A stretch of 64,000 nt of DNA from Simmondsia chinensis (GCA_018398585.1 JAGTTD010000026.1:1803001-1867000), one strand, 5' to 3'; shown: positions 11,110 to 22,140, counted from the stretch's first letter. A program made the numbers and translations. Notes: generated by a model not told the origin, from the letters alone.

Positions 11110-11700
11110 CGGATCCAATTGATTGCTCGTGAGCCAACTTCATCTACACTCCTGGAAGAAAGGGAAGAGGACTCGAAAACTACAAGGTTTATATGAAAAA
11201 CTAATATTAGGTACTTCAACTTGTTTTAATATCGTTTTTATTTGTAGATTTTGATTTTTCAGAAACTATAAACTATTATCTGCAAATAAATTTTCTTATT
11301 TTTGGTTGTTCACGTTTAGTTTTTCCTAGTTAGAATAAATATTAAAAATAAAAAAACTAAGAAAATTATTTTTAAATCTAATTCTATATATTTAAAAACC
11401 ATAATTATAAACAAATAAAAATACCACACAAGAACTAAGGTGTCGTTTTGACATTCATTAAAAAACACCTTTATTCCTCACAAAGGAATGGCTTTTGCTC
11501 CGCTCAATAACTCTTAAGTGGAGGATCAAAATTATTCATTAAATTCTTAATTGTGATTAATAATAATAATAATAATTATTATTATTATTAAAAGGAAAAA
11601 AAGTTTATTCACAAGCATTTCTCTTTATTGGATTCCAAGCTATTTGGAAAGTTGTGACTAATAATCAATGAATTTGTTTATTAAACTAGTGTGAGCATAC
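11110..11700. other. AT-rich intergenic stretch
   Basis: AT-rich DNA with an imperfect (TAA)n/(TTA)n palindrome near 11560-11590. No gene or element end was recognised. Confidence 0.5.
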
Positions 11701-11701
11701 A

Positions 11702-12090
11702 TTTTTTTCAATAATTAATGAGTATAAACCCGTGATATAAAAGTTGGCATTTGATGAAAGAGATCTGAAGAGAAGATACAAAGTGTGAAAAAAAGAAAAA
11801 TAACAACAAAACCTGCGAAAACAAGATTGAGAAAGCCATCGAGACAGACATGTCCAATCTCCCAAAACCAATCCCTAAACAGCATAAAAATAACACAATA
11901 GAGCACAAAAAAAAAACACCAACAGATGCCAAAGAAGAACAAAACCCACAAGCAACTCGATCCCCACCATTCAAAACACCAATGACGAACACACAAAAGC
12001 AGGACAACAACCAAACTCCAAAAGACTGAAATGGAAACAAAAAAGAATCTCTCGAGCAGGTACCAGCGGCCCAAAAAAAAAAAAAAAATC
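11702..12090 (-). mobile_element. L1-like 3' fragment, minus strand
   Basis: On the minus strand this is T/G-rich, passes through TCATTAATTATTG and ends in a short A tract, similar in style to the L1 end at 7383-8063. The opposite end is a 17-nt A run (plus strand, about 12074-12090). No clear target duplication was found. The overlapping minus-strand open frames of 119-132 residues are compositional. Confidence 0.4.
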
Positions 12091-12529
12091 TTATAATTGC
12101 AGGCAACTTAGACTTGATCTACTCATCCTCCTCAGAAATCATGTCTCTAAGGAGCTCTAGAGTTAAGCGTTTGGCTTTCTTGTCATTTTTTTTTCCTAGC
12201 TCTTCGATTCTTCAAAATGTGAGTTTATATATATATATATATATATAGCGTTAGTAAAATTTAACACTATATGATAATACAACATGAAAATAGGGTTTTT
12301 GGTCGATATTTTTGGAAATGAATTGATTCATGGTTGACACATGTTTAACTTGTTCAAGTACTATGGTTTAATTTGAGTTTGATTGGGTAAAAGTGTTTAA
12401 CCATTTTAAATAATTGTGCTAAACTTGGGTTTAACCTTTTTATATATATAGGTACATTAAGTTACTTGAGTTGTATACTACAACTATATATAAGTTAGAG
12501 TTTATGGATGAGATTCTTCGTCACAGGAG

Positions 12530-12850
12530 CTTGAGCTATAAATGACGACGATCTGACTCGCGTCATTGTTTTATGCTGGCATATTTGAATGGATAGGAAT
12601 AATTGGTTAGGAGGCAGAGGTCTAACTCCACAAGCCTATAATTTTTGCGAGACATATGCAGTTAGAATGGAGTATCCGCAACAAGGTCAATTAGGAAGTT
12701 AGTTGTAAGGTGGAAAACGTTTGCATTAGAAGGAGGGATAGAACCAATTGGATTGCGTGGAATCCTTGTACTTTTGGATGGATAAAGGCAAACTTCAAGG
12801 GGTCTAAGCATGGAGATTCAACGTCTACAGGTTTTCATTATTCCATATCA
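12530..12850 (+). pseudogene. L1-type ORF2 C-terminal remnant (RNase H-like)
   Basis: Broken frames spell the plant non-LTR ORF2 end: CWHI, a stop, MDRNNWLGGRGLTPQAY, and later DRTNWIAWNPCTFGWIKANF. In that family a WxIWxxRN block is followed by the start of an RNase H domain (WxPPxxGWxKxNxDG). A W-to-stop change and frame changes separate the pieces, and the RNase H domain is lost after its start. Confidence 0.5.
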
Positions 12851-12973
12851 TCAATGCCGGGTGCTCCTCACTTGTTCACGCACATTAGGTAGTATTGCAG
12901 CAACAACAGTAGCGACTAGGGACACCTTTTTTATTTTCTGTAGGTCTAGTTCAATGGGGGAACTCGCCTGGTT

Positions 12974-13765
12974 TTGGTCAAAGAAGGTGGTTCTGAATTG
13001 ATCCCTAATTGCTCCCCAGAGGTAATTGCCAAAGCCGCTTCTTCCATACTCTCCAGGGAGTTGGCCGCATTTCCTCAATATGGTATCGTCACCAGGTCAT
13101 GCTCCACTCAGGAATCACGCCCTCCTGTAGGTCCTTCCACGGTTGAACTCTCGCTGGCTGACTCGAGTGGTTGGCAGGTTTCTTTGGATCCATTCTCAAG
13201 CTTGGCCACAATTACGTGTTTCAGGTGTGGTATGGTCCAGTTTGACTTACTCATTGGTGGGAATCTAATTGGTAGATCGTCCGTGGATCTTATATGCCTA
13301 CGCTCGGCCGCTCTATCTACCTCTCTTCAGTCAAATCCTCAACTTTCAGTTTTGGCTTCTCAGTCTTCTCTTACTTTACCCTGGATCAGCATCGGCTTGG
13401 ATGACTCAGCGAGGCCTCAAGGCCCTATATCTACTTTTGCTAACCAGGTTCAAGATCGGGATGCCAGAATTGATCATGATTCCGAGTCTTCTGGACCCAA
13501 GTACCAACCGGGTTTTGAACCACCTCCAAGACTAAGGCCGCATGTCGCTGGGTCTAATGAGAAAGGAAAGCAAAGAAGGAAGAGGGAAGGGGGCCAGCAA
13601 GCCTTTACCTTTGTGTCGTTGGAGAAGAGCTGTAGAGCTAAAAAGCATAAGATGAAACAACAAGCGAAGCAGGACTGGCATGAGTTCATTAAAGATATGT
13701 CTCTAGGAAGCAAGGTGAAGAAACTGACCAAACCGGCTAGGAAAAAAAAATGGGGAAGTCCGTAA
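12974..13765 (+). CDS. Hypothetical 263-residue ORF, probably retroelement-derived
   Basis: This is the longest unassigned open frame in the left part. It has a Ser/Leu-rich first half with one CFRCG pair (about residue 81). An acidic and proline-rich middle follows (DHDSESSGPKYQP, PPPRLRP), then a strongly basic C terminus (KGKQRRKREGG, RAKKHKMKQQAKQ, KKLTKPARKKK). The basic tail and its position right after an L1 RNase H remnant suggest an L1 ORF1-like or nucleic-acid-binding fragment, but no family motif is complete. It is followed by a pyrimidine-rich stretch at 13900-14130 like plant L1 3' regions. Expression is unknown, and it could be a chance ORF in a decayed element. Confidence 0.3.
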   Translation: MVKEGGSELIPNCSPEVIAKAASSILSRELAAFPQYGIVTRSCSTQESRPPVGPSTVELSLADSSGWQVSLDPFSSLATITCFRCGMVQFDLLIGGNLIGRSSVDLICLRSAALSTSLQSNPQLSVLASQSSLTLPWISIGLDDSARPQGPISTFANQVQDRDARIDHDSESSGPKYQPGFEPPPRLRPHVAGSNEKGKQRRKREGGQQAFTFVSLEKSCRAKKHKMKQQAKQDWHEFIKDMSLGSKVKKLTKPARKKKWGSP

Positions 13766-13869
13766 GGAAGGGTGACAATGCCATGAATGTTGGTAAGGTT
13801 TCTAAAGCGAAGCATAGGTGAAAGCATGGAAAAAGGCTTGGTTTGACGTATGATGACAATGAATCAGAT

Positions 13870-14170
13870 ATGATTGAACTTTTTGCAAGGATGGAGTAAG
13901 GCTTTATTTGTCTCGTCCCCCTATCTATTTCTCTCTAGCTCTGTCACAAGTCGCCATATTCCTCAGATCTCCCAGTGCTGTTTTAGCCTTATTGTGCCTG
14001 CTCTTGTTTTTTTGTTTTTGTTGTTCTGCCTTGCTGTCCTGTTTTTCTGTTTTTTGTTGTCTCCTGTTCTGTGTTTTTTTGTCTCGGTTTTCTCGGGTTC
14101 TCCAAGCCTCGCTTATTGCTAATTGTCTGTTTTGTACCAAAAGAATTATTTTCAAAAGGGATAATTGAGG
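13870..14170 (+). repeat. Pyrimidine-rich tract, probable L1 3' region
   Basis: A TTTGTTTTTGTTG / TGTTTTTTGTTGTC-type skewed sequence follows the preceding ORF. It ends before AATTATTTTCAAAAGG without a clear A tail. No target duplication was seen. Confidence 0.35.
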
Positions 14171-14455
14171 TGATCACCAAGGCTACTATCGGCTCTAGGT
14201 TGATATTATTACTATTGTGGCCGATATTAAACTCCTACACTTACAAACTTTAGGAGCTAAATAATTAACTTTGTATTTTGACATTATGGCCAATATTATT
14301 ACTATTGTGGCTAATATTAAATGCCTTTTTTAGTTTATGTGGTCAGATTGTTGGAGACTTTGTCATATTATTAAAAAGTTTTTTCTTTTTCATTTTCAGT
14401 TTTATTTTCATCTCTAGTTTTTAAAAAGTAATAATATGACTTATAGAGAGTGATA

Positions 14456-15466
14456 GGGGCTGTTTGATAGTAGAAAATAGTTCTTTTTCATATTTAGTTT
14501 TCATTTTTATTTTTAATTTTTTTTCATCTCTAATTTTCCTTTCCTAGTTTTGCAATGTAGAAAACACGAAAATAAGTCCAAGTGATCCCAATTTTTTAAT
14601 TTTTTGAAAATTGAGAATGATACGTGAGTAATATTCGTATATCCGAAATCAAAGAATACAGCTCTAATCTGGTCTAGACAATAATGTCACTGATGTGAAA
14701 GTTAAAATAAGACGCCTAATAATACCAGCAAATTAGTCAAACACTAAGAAAAAGGAGTAATTCATTATAGAAATAAATCACAAGTATAGTCTAAACATAC
14801 AAAATTATAACTTCCACTCTACCTATTGGTATAATCGTTCCACAATTGATCGGTAATTGCTTCCCGAACCTCGTTCATTTGCATTTGTTGTGACATATCC
14901 ACCTCTATGCTCTCCTATACAATAGGAATATCAATTCTCATTCGGGACCATCGCATCTTCTCTGTCATATGAAGTAAATAATGTTTCTGCTCGGTCTTCC
15001 ATTCAAATGATGAGTGTCTATAATTAAGTACCCCAAAAGCCCACTCCATCACATTCCCCAAGATAAGTGTGTATAATTAAACAACTCACATGATCCTGTT
15101 ACGCATCCTTTACCTTAAAAATTATTTATTGCTTTTAAAATTGGGAATCTAGCCTCAAGTACCCCAAAATCATTTACGTAAGGGGAGGGGGAATGCTGGT
15201 ATATAAAAAAAATTATAAAATGGGTAAGTAGCGTGGAAGATGAAAAGAGGTGGGGAAAAGTTAGAAAGCAAAGTCTCTATCGTAAAGAAAATTTAAATAC
15301 AGTTTAAAACTGCTTTTCCAAAATTTGTTAAAGAGTGAAAAAAAACTGAAAAACTATTTTTCAACTTCTCTACTAAAAAAACTAGATTATTAAACACTTT
15401 TTTTCCAATTTTTTAGAAAAATTTTCTTAAAAAACTAAAAACAAATTTCTTTTATCAAACAGCGCC
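14456..15466. mobile_element. PIF/Harbinger-type element with transposase remnant
   Basis: Termini GGGGCTGTTTGATA (left) and, inverted, GGCGCTGTTTGATA (right) are flanked by ATA on both sides (14453-14455, 15467-15469). The length is 1,011 bp. The interior carries the C-terminal part of a Harbinger transposase on the minus strand. Ends and content agree with each other. Confidence 0.72.
14816..15075 (-). pseudogene. PIF/Harbinger transposase C-terminal fragment
   Basis: Minus-strand reading gives NVMEWAFGVLNYR, HYLLHMTEKMRW and, after a stop, MNEVREAITDQLWNDY before TAG. In Harbinger DDE transposases the block NVIERxFGVLK lies just after the last catalytic acid, and proteins often end in REAIADQMWxDY. 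The catalytic core is missing, so this is a dead fragment inside its own element. Confidence 0.65.
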
Positions 15467-15615
15467 ATAATCATAATATTATCCAAGTAACAATAATTTT
15501 ACTCTACTAATAACATAACATCACACTTTAAAAAAAAATCTCCGGATACTTTGGATTTGTATATATCCATAATGAAAAGTTAATGGAAGAAAGCAATCAT
15601 TAACAAATTGTAATA

Positions 15616-15669
<54 letters not shown>
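15616..15669. repeat. (TTA)n microsatellite
   Basis: About 17 consecutive ATT/TTA triplets. The open frame across it (a poly-isoleucine run on the minus strand) is an artefact. Confidence 0.95.
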
Positions 15670-15670
<1 letters not shown>

Positions 15671-15679
15671 ATGTGACAT

Positions 15680-16620
15680 TTCAAAGTTATTTCCTTTTTA
15701 ATACGATATGCCCCTTGACTTATATTATTACTCCTCAAAAGGAATCCAGTGCTCTGTCTACGTGGCACAAACTTTGTTTTTTAATTAAAAAATATTATTT
15801 AATATAAATATATTATGTTGGTAATATAATAAGTTATTTAAAATATATGAATTATGTATTATATGTTTATGATATTATGCATGTGTACAAAATACATGCT
15901 ACTCCTATATTTCATATATTAAAAGTTAGTGTTATTTATATTAAAGGTTTCTGTACTTTACTCATTTTGTTAATTTGGCATTTGTGCTTTAATCAATTTA
16001 ATTCTTTGATCAAATTTAAGTTAAATTGATGTGGTAAAATTATGTTAAATGCAAGCAACTTATTATAAATTCATCTATTTACTCAATTTAACCCAATTTG
16101 TGACCGAACTATTAAAAATTTTACTAAAAACTTAACATAAAATTTTTTCTAAGGACCAAATTGATACATTTTGAATTATACAGGGACTAAATTGACACAA
16201 TTGATAAAGTACAGAGACATTTAGCTTAAATAACTCTAAAAATTATTAAATAACACGGAATAGTTTTTAATGTTATTTCTTATAAACTAATTATATTTAG
16301 AGAAAAGTTCAATTAAGCTTAAAATTTAGAAATATAATTTTGAGATATTCTATGATTTTTTTTTTTTTTCCAGATAATCTTCGCCTAACAATGTTAGATG
16401 TCTATTAAATTTTACTAATATAACATCCAGGAAAAAAAAGTTTTAAAAAATAACCTATTTAAAATATTTAAATAACTTTAAAATTTTTACTATATTACAA
16501 AAATATTTATCATCTTTTCCTCCATCGCTACCACTGCTAGCCTCCTTAATGTCACCACCTTCGGTGATAGGGACACCAACATCTGGTGAATAGAAGATAA
16601 GATTCAAATTTAAGACTAAG
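15680..16620. other. AT-rich intergenic stretch
   Basis: No gene, element terminus or repeat unit could be supported. The sequence is AT-rich with phrases such as GGGACTAAATTGACACAATTG that recall decayed MITE interiors. Confidence 0.4.
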
Positions 16621-16893
16621 GATGGCAATAGAGTGGGGCGGATACGAGAGTGCCACCTCCATACTCATGTCCTTCACTCAAATTGATACAAATACCCATC
16701 CCGTAATAACCTGCCACGGGTGTGAAGCTCCACTACCCTTAAGTATCTAACAAGAATCCATTACCTACTCCATACTCGCCTTAATTTGTGTATCTCATAG
16801 TTATCTATAGTCACACATATAATTTTAAAATTATTTTTTATAAGCTAATAATAATAATAATTTTATATATATATATATGAGGTGCGTAGAGGT

Positions 16894-17423
16894 AGCAAAT
16901 GTGTCGTGTCGTGTTCGTGTGTTATGCAAAGGGTCTTAGAAATAAAGTCAACCCGAACCCAACCCATTTATTATATGGGTTAGGAACTTTGAACCCTGAT
17001 CCAATCCGATTATTAAATGGGTTACCCCTTTAATTATATCGGTCATTTTTTTTCCAATAAAAGCTTGCTTCGAAGTTGCAAACATGTTAATAATACACCT
17101 AATGGTTAATGTTAGCAACAAATACACTACATACTTATAATAAACTGTCAAATTAGCATTACTAAATATATTTGAATTATCTTATGTGGAATAGGTTACA
17201 AAAAATCTATATATAATAACAATAATAGACCATTCAAATACCTAATATAATTATATAAACAGGTCAAGCGGGTCAAAAACAGGTTAAATGGGTCAAACCC
17301 AAATACCTAAACAGGTTAAACGGGTCGACCCAATTCAACCCGGCTTCAAAAATCCAACTCAAACCTGCTATCTTCATGTCGTGTTAGTATCGTGTTTTTG
17401 TATCGCGCCAGATTTTACCAGGT
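16894..17423. mobile_element. Non-autonomous hAT element of the CGTGTCGTG type
   Basis: It starts with GTGTCGTGTCGTGTTCGTG and contains CAACCCGAACCCAACCC and AACGGGTCGACCCAATT. It ends with TTCATGTCGTGTTAG...TTTTACCAGG. The flanking 8-mers GTAGAGGT (16886-16893) and CTAGAGGT (17424-17431) match in 7 of 8 positions, as expected for a hAT target duplication. The related sequence at 46950-50630 shares both arms. Noncoding. Confidence 0.65.
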
Positions 17424-17688
17424 CTAGAGGTGGGTATAGGCAGGTGTGGGGCAGGGCGGGACAGGTACAAAGTGGGTACAACATTATATCCATACCTACC
17501 TTAAACAAGACTGATACGCACAAGAAGCGAATTTTATCTGCTCATTATCCTCCCTATTTAAGACATAATTTATGGTATCGAGAGCTTAACTATTACATTA
17601 AATTTAAAGGCTATTGAAAAGTAAATAAAAGAGAGGATAACATAACAAAGATTACAAATTCTAATCATTTTATTATGTGGAATTTCAA

Positions 17689-17756
17689 GTCATTACCTTT
17701 TGATAAACATGATTATGGCCTTGTCATTACCTTTTGATAAACATGATTATGGCCTT
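17689..17756. repeat. 34-bp tandem duplication
   Basis: Two identical 34-bp units (17689-17722 and 17723-17756) each start GTCATTACCTTTTGATAAAC and end ATTATGGCCTT. Confidence 0.92.
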
Positions 17757-17879
17757 GACTTTACTTATGGTGCAATGACCAATATAAATTTGTATGATAA
17801 GAGATTATTAATTTTTATAAAAAAAATTAATTTGATATTAATCTCATAAGGGTTATTTACATTTTAATACATTATTATT

Positions 17880-18345
17880 TTTTTAAATAATAAAAAGAAC
17901 TCTGACCTTTTTGAATTTTTAAAAAGGCCCCTAAGTTTTTGTCGTATAAATAAAAAGGCCCCTAAGCTTTTGCCACATTAATAAAAAGACTCATCTCCGA
18001 CGTGGCGATGACATTTTTACTCGACAAAACTGACGTGACAGTTATGTTTTTATTAATGCTACAATAAAATGACAAAAATACCCTTTAATAACCATATTTT
18101 AAAACAAATTATGTGAAAATAGACGGCTTCTACATAATACATCTCGAATTTCATGCTTATAAAGTAAAAATAAGAATGTTGAAACGTATTCTAGGTCATT
18201 TTATTGTAACATTAATAAAATACAGTTGTCATGCCAGCTCTATCGATGAAAAATAATGTTATCATGCTTTAATAATTCAAAAAGGTTAGGATTTTTTTTA
18301 GTATTCTCAAAAATGTTGGGGTACCAAAGTATAAATAACCCTTCT
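17880..18345. repeat. AT-rich element with partly inverted ends
   Basis: The left part has repeated AAAAAGGCCCCTAAG and a GACGTGGC segment. The right part has related reverse-oriented words (AAAAAGGTTAGGAT, AATGTTGGGGTACC). It is probably a decayed MITE. No clean terminus or target duplication was identified. Confidence 0.3.
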
Positions 18346-18970
18346 TATAAAATATTTTTTTATCGGAAATTTATCATTTGAATACTATGAGGTTTAAGTA
18401 TTTTCATCTAAATGCTCTAATATTTCAATAAATAAATATAATATCCTGAGATTTAAATATTTTAGATAGAATGCTAACGTGACACTTTTTCTCGACAATT
18501 AATGACATAAGTCGCTATTCAAAGCAGAGGCACCCGCAAAGAGCGAGGCCTAAGTCTACAAGTAGAAAAACGTGCAGTAGAAAATACCAAATACAGGGTC
18601 ATCTCAAAAGATTACAACAACAAAGTGAAAACAAGCACTATAAGATAAAAAATAAGAGGAAATAACCTAGGGCGCCTAGAACTGGATAGGGTGAAGTAAA
18701 AGGAAGGGAATTGAAATTCAAATGCCGGACCCCCATCACATCACCGGGAAAGGAAAAAGAACATTCACTAGCGATATTCCTTGTCGTCATTTTCTGCTTA
18801 ATTGTACGTATAACCTACTGTTAGACTTGTTCCTTATTCTAACTCTGTGATCAGCTTGACCATAACCAAGTCACCCCTTTTGAAATGTACTCCAAGCTTC
18901 TTATCAAACTCTCACGCTCTCTCCACGGACTGACATATGATTTTCCTAATATAGATAAATGATGATAATA

Positions 18971-19224
18971 CCAAAGAGGGCACCAACACGCCGTCAACGG
19001 ATCCCATTAGAACTCTGAAATTAAGCGTGCTTGGGCGAGAGTAGTACCAGGATGGGTGACTTCCTGGGAAGTCCTCACCCTCAGGTTGGGGGCACTAGGA
19101 AACAGCCTCTCTTCAGGTTAACACCCTGAAGGGGAAAGGCTGCGTCCCCCCCCCCCCCCCCCCCCCCCCGACCCTGCGTAGGCAGGAGCCCTTGAGGCAC
19201 TGGGTATGTTCCTAGTGTTCCTAC
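18971..19224 (+). mobile_element. SINE with 5S rRNA-derived head and Au-like body (copy 1)
   Basis: Flanked by an exact 19-bp duplication TAGATAAATGATGATAATA (18952-18970 and 19225-19243). The head, about 18995-19075, matches plant 5S rRNA including its internal promoter: TTAAGCGTGCTTGGGCGAG, GAGTAGTACCAGGATGGG and TGACTTCCTGGGAAGTCCT. The body continues GGAAACAGCCTCTCTTC, GAAGGGGAAAGGCTGCGTCC, GACCCTGCG and GGAGCCCTTGAGGCACTGGG, the order seen in plant Au SINEs. A 24-C run interrupts the body. It is not a 5S gene: the 3' end of 5S runs straight into SINE sequence. Confidence 0.85.
19146..19169. repeat. Poly(C) run of 24
   Basis: It lies in the SINE body where sister copies read GTACATCCACCC, so a short C tract has expanded here or been misassembled. 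Confidence 0.9.
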
Positions 19225-19648
19225 TAGATAAATGATGATAATAATTTACGGGGAAAGTTTTGTTAAATTCAGACAAACAGTCACAGATTAGAGCGAAGGG
19301 TTCTTATATATTGCCAAGCTTATGCTCCATGTGTGTTTTTCTGACCAAAAAAATATATATATATATTATGACGTATGATACTCATATATTATCGAAATCA
19401 TATGCCAAGTTAGCATTTTTATCAAATATTTATCAGACTCTTACAAAAGATATCTAGGTGATAAAATTTTTGAACATTATGGTAGCTAAATGTTAAAGCT
19501 TTAAACAATAAGTCCTTTTTTTTTATATGATGAAACATTATGATAGTTAAGTGATAAAGTTCCTTGTCTATTGGGTGTTGTTATTGTTAAGGGTAAAAAG
19601 AGTTATTACCTGATAATGATGTTAGTTGCAGTGAATAGTAGCCAAAAT

Positions 19649-19851
19649 TTATTCTTTTTTTGGTAATGAGAAACTCGATTATCCAGTAAATCGTAGCCCA
19701 TGCAACGACCCACACATTATAGTAGCAAGTTAAGTCAATGATTCTTTAGGAAGATATTTAAGAAGGGAATCAAACTCCAGATCTTTTGACCTAAAGTAAT
19801 ATTCTATCATCTCGCTTGCCTCTTACCACTGAGGCAAGGCCCTGATGGGTG
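19649..19851 (-). mobile_element. tRNA-derived SINE, minus strand
   Basis: Exact 11-bp flanking repeat GTAGCCAAAAT (19638-19648 and 19852-19862). Read on the minus strand, an A-box-like TGCCTCAGTGGTAAGAGG is followed by a B-box-like GGAGTTTGATTCCC about 45 bp on, then a body ending in CATTACCAAAAAAAG. Box spacing and the A-rich 3' end fit a tRNA-headed SINE distinct from the Au-like family. Confidence 0.7.
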
Positions 19852-19934
19852 GTAGCCAAAATCGGTTTGACATTAACATTTTGTTTCCGTCAATAACTTT
19901 ATCCTTTTTATACTATATATTACATGTATAAACT

Positions 19935-20275
19935 AGATAGATAAATGAGTGCATCTAAGCTTTTAAAAAAAATTTCAATGTCACAACTTAATTTGACACA
20001 GTTAAAAATTTGTTAGTTTTTGTTGATATGACATGTTGAAACAAAAGATAAATCAACTTTAAAAACTTGGATTTTACATTTAAAATAATTCCAAAAAAAA
20101 TTTTAATATTTAGAAAAATAATTTATATATTTTAAAAAAACCTTTTTGAAAACTTCACGTCATCAAAAATTAACAAATATTACGGTATTATATTAAAATG
20201 TGATATTAAAAAGATGTAAAAAAATTTGGTGCACCATTGGACTAATTAAAAAATATTATAATTTTTTAAAATTGT
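19935..20275. repeat. AT-rich MITE with GTTAGTTTTTGTTGA core
   Basis: It contains GTTAGTTTTTGTTGATATGACA followed by AT-rich sequence with an inverted counterpart (TTAACAAATAT). Related copies lie near 24375-24745 and 50650-50975. Boundaries are approximate. Confidence 0.45.
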
Positions 20276-20284
20276 ACTTAATAT

Positions 20285-21150
20285 GACTTTTTTTTCAAAG
20301 TAACCTAAATTTTAAAAAAATTTTAAAAAGTAACCCACATACAAAAATATTTAGCAAACTAACCCGTTTTGTCAGAAAAAGGTAGAAGGCGCCATTCCAA
20401 ACGGCTCCTTCAAATTGGGTGACCAAATAGAAGTGAATGGAGCCGTTTGAAAAGGCTCCATTCACTTCCCCAACCCCCATTCCCCTCCTGGTTATCTGAC
20501 GTAACACTCATTCCGCGAGAACCCAAGGTATTCTCAATCCTTCTACAGGGACCAATTGGATGTCCAAGAACCTCATCAGGTATATAAGTGAAAAGAGACA
20601 TCTTTTTTATTGTTTAATATTCAATATAATGACCAAGTTATTTTTTCCTTATGCTAGGTTGATTAGACGCCATATCGGCAACCCCGGTTAGCCACTTTGC
20701 CTGATATTTGTTTCGAGGGTCGTGACATCTGGAGATATGTAGGACCTCTTATATGCTTTGATATTATTGAACTGCATTGTCTTGACCGAGTGTTACGTCA
20801 GTTTGGACTCATGCAACATATCCCAAATCATGTCGACACCCTCGACTCTCTACATGAAGCGTCTCGTCGAGGCAGATAAAAAACCAGGAGGGGTATGGGG
20901 GTTGGGGAAGTGAATGGCGCCGTTTCAAACGGCGCCATTCACTTCTTTGTGATTGGCACCGTTTGGGACGGCGCCATTTGGTCACCCAATTTGAAGGAGC
21001 CGTTTCAAACGGCTCCATTAAGGGAAGGAGCCGTTTGGAACGGCGCCTTCTACCTTTTTCTCACAAAACGGGTTAGTTTGTTAAATATTTTTGCATATGG
21101 GTTACTTTTTTAAATTTTTTTTAAATTTAGGTTACTTTAAAAAACAAGTC
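20285..21150. mobile_element. Mutator-like element (MULE) with long TIRs carrying a gene fragment
   Basis: The ends are long inverted repeats of about 215 and 270 bp, beginning GACTTTTTTTTCAAAGTAAC (left) and GACTTGTTTTTTAAAGTAAC (right, inverted). They are bounded by an exact 9-bp duplication ACTTAATAT (20276-20284, 21151-21159), the Mutator signature. Both arms contain GGCGCC and AACGGCGCC / AACGGCTCC blocks. The 866-bp element has no MURA transposase; its centre holds a plant-mobile-domain fragment. Confidence 0.85.
20697..20879 (+). pseudogene. Plant mobile domain (PMD/MAIN-like) fragment inside the MULE
   Basis: The frame reads WRYVGPLICFDIIELHCLDR, VLRQFGLMQHIP and LDSLHEASRRGR before the stop. 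This is the C-terminal signature of plant-mobile-domain proteins (PLIxFxIVExHxPDRVLRQFG...IP). A possible upstream exon with RENPRYSQSFYRD lies near 20516. Only the domain end is present, so it cannot encode a full MAIN-like protein. PMD sequences are known to travel inside plant transposons, and this copy is enclosed by TIRs and a 9-bp duplication. Confidence 0.65.
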
Positions 21151-21159
21151 ACTTAATAT

Positions 21160-22140
21160 TAGGGTAATTTTTTTTTAGTAAATAACCCTTTTAGAAATGA
21201 ATGAATTTTTATTTTTAAAAAAAGAAAAAAAAAGTACAACATTATCCTATTTTTCCAGGCACGCGTGCACATCTCACATCAGTCCCACTCCTATTCACTT
21301 TTGCTTTTTCTTTTTCTTTTTCTTTTGAGTGTTAGAAAATAATGCATACATCCTATATATATTTTAGTATTTTTTACTGAAAAATATCTATATTTTAGAT
21401 AAAATATTTGAAAATAATCTAATTTTTAAAATTTTTTTAAATTTATACCTAAATTTTTTTTAAAATTTTAATTTCATACATTATACTGATACTGTTAACT
21501 TTCTATTAAAATAAAAACAAAATTATCTTTAATAAAACTTATTTTTTATCAATAAATTATAAATAAGTTTACAAATAAAAAAGCACTTCTAAATTTTTTT
21601 GTGACAAAAGCCTGTAGCAGTGTGTCGAACTCTTAATAATTTTCCAAATTCAATGGTGAAGGATAATTTCGTCATTTATAGAATATATTACTTAATATAA
21701 TTTAATTAAATTAAGTTGAATTTTAGTGTTTTGATAAATTTATACCCTAAAATGCAGTATTTTATTTGATGAAAAATTAATGGTGAATTTTTTTTGAAAT
21801 GTTTAGGTATAACTTTGAAAAATTAGAAAAATTAGTGGTTTTTTGATACCTCACCTAAAATGTCCGTGATTTTCAGTAAAAAGAAATCTATATCTTAAAA
21901 AGGATAATATTACTCTAAGGTTTAATGTATTAATTTTTTAGTGAATAAATGTTGCGAAATAATTTTTTACTTCAAATTTATATGTATTTAATAAATAATC
22001 TAAATAACAGTGTGAGAGAATGTAAACATTTCGTTATTTGTTGATTTCACACCACTATTTGCACTATTATATCAAATATACAATAACCTTTTTGATTCAA
22101 AAATAATTTTATAAAGGTTTTGGATTAAAAATTTAATAGG
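21160..22140. other. AT-rich stretch with MITE-like remnants
   Basis: No gene. The part at 21905-22140 (TTTAATGTATTAATTTTTT ... GGATTAAAAATTTAATA) is an inverted-repeat element also found at 59290-59640. The rest is AT-rich sequence with DNA-transposon-like character but no clean ends. Confidence 0.45.

Noticed and set aside
11708..12106. Minus-strand ORFs of 119-132 residues, Phe/Cys-rich
   Set aside because: Two overlapping frames in a skewed, A-tailed L1-like fragment; no motif.
15580..15768. 62-residue minus ORF with a poly-isoleucine run
   Set aside because: Translation of the (TTA)n microsatellite.
16622..17600. A second element split by the CGTGTCGTG element at 16894-17423
   Set aside because: GGGGCGGATACGAG on the left and GGGCAGGGCGGGACAGG on the right look related, but no continuous alignment or duplication could be shown.
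18995..19075. Possible functional 5S rRNA gene
   Set aside because: The 5S sequence runs into a SINE body and the whole unit has a 19-bp target duplication, so it is a retroposed head and not an array gene.
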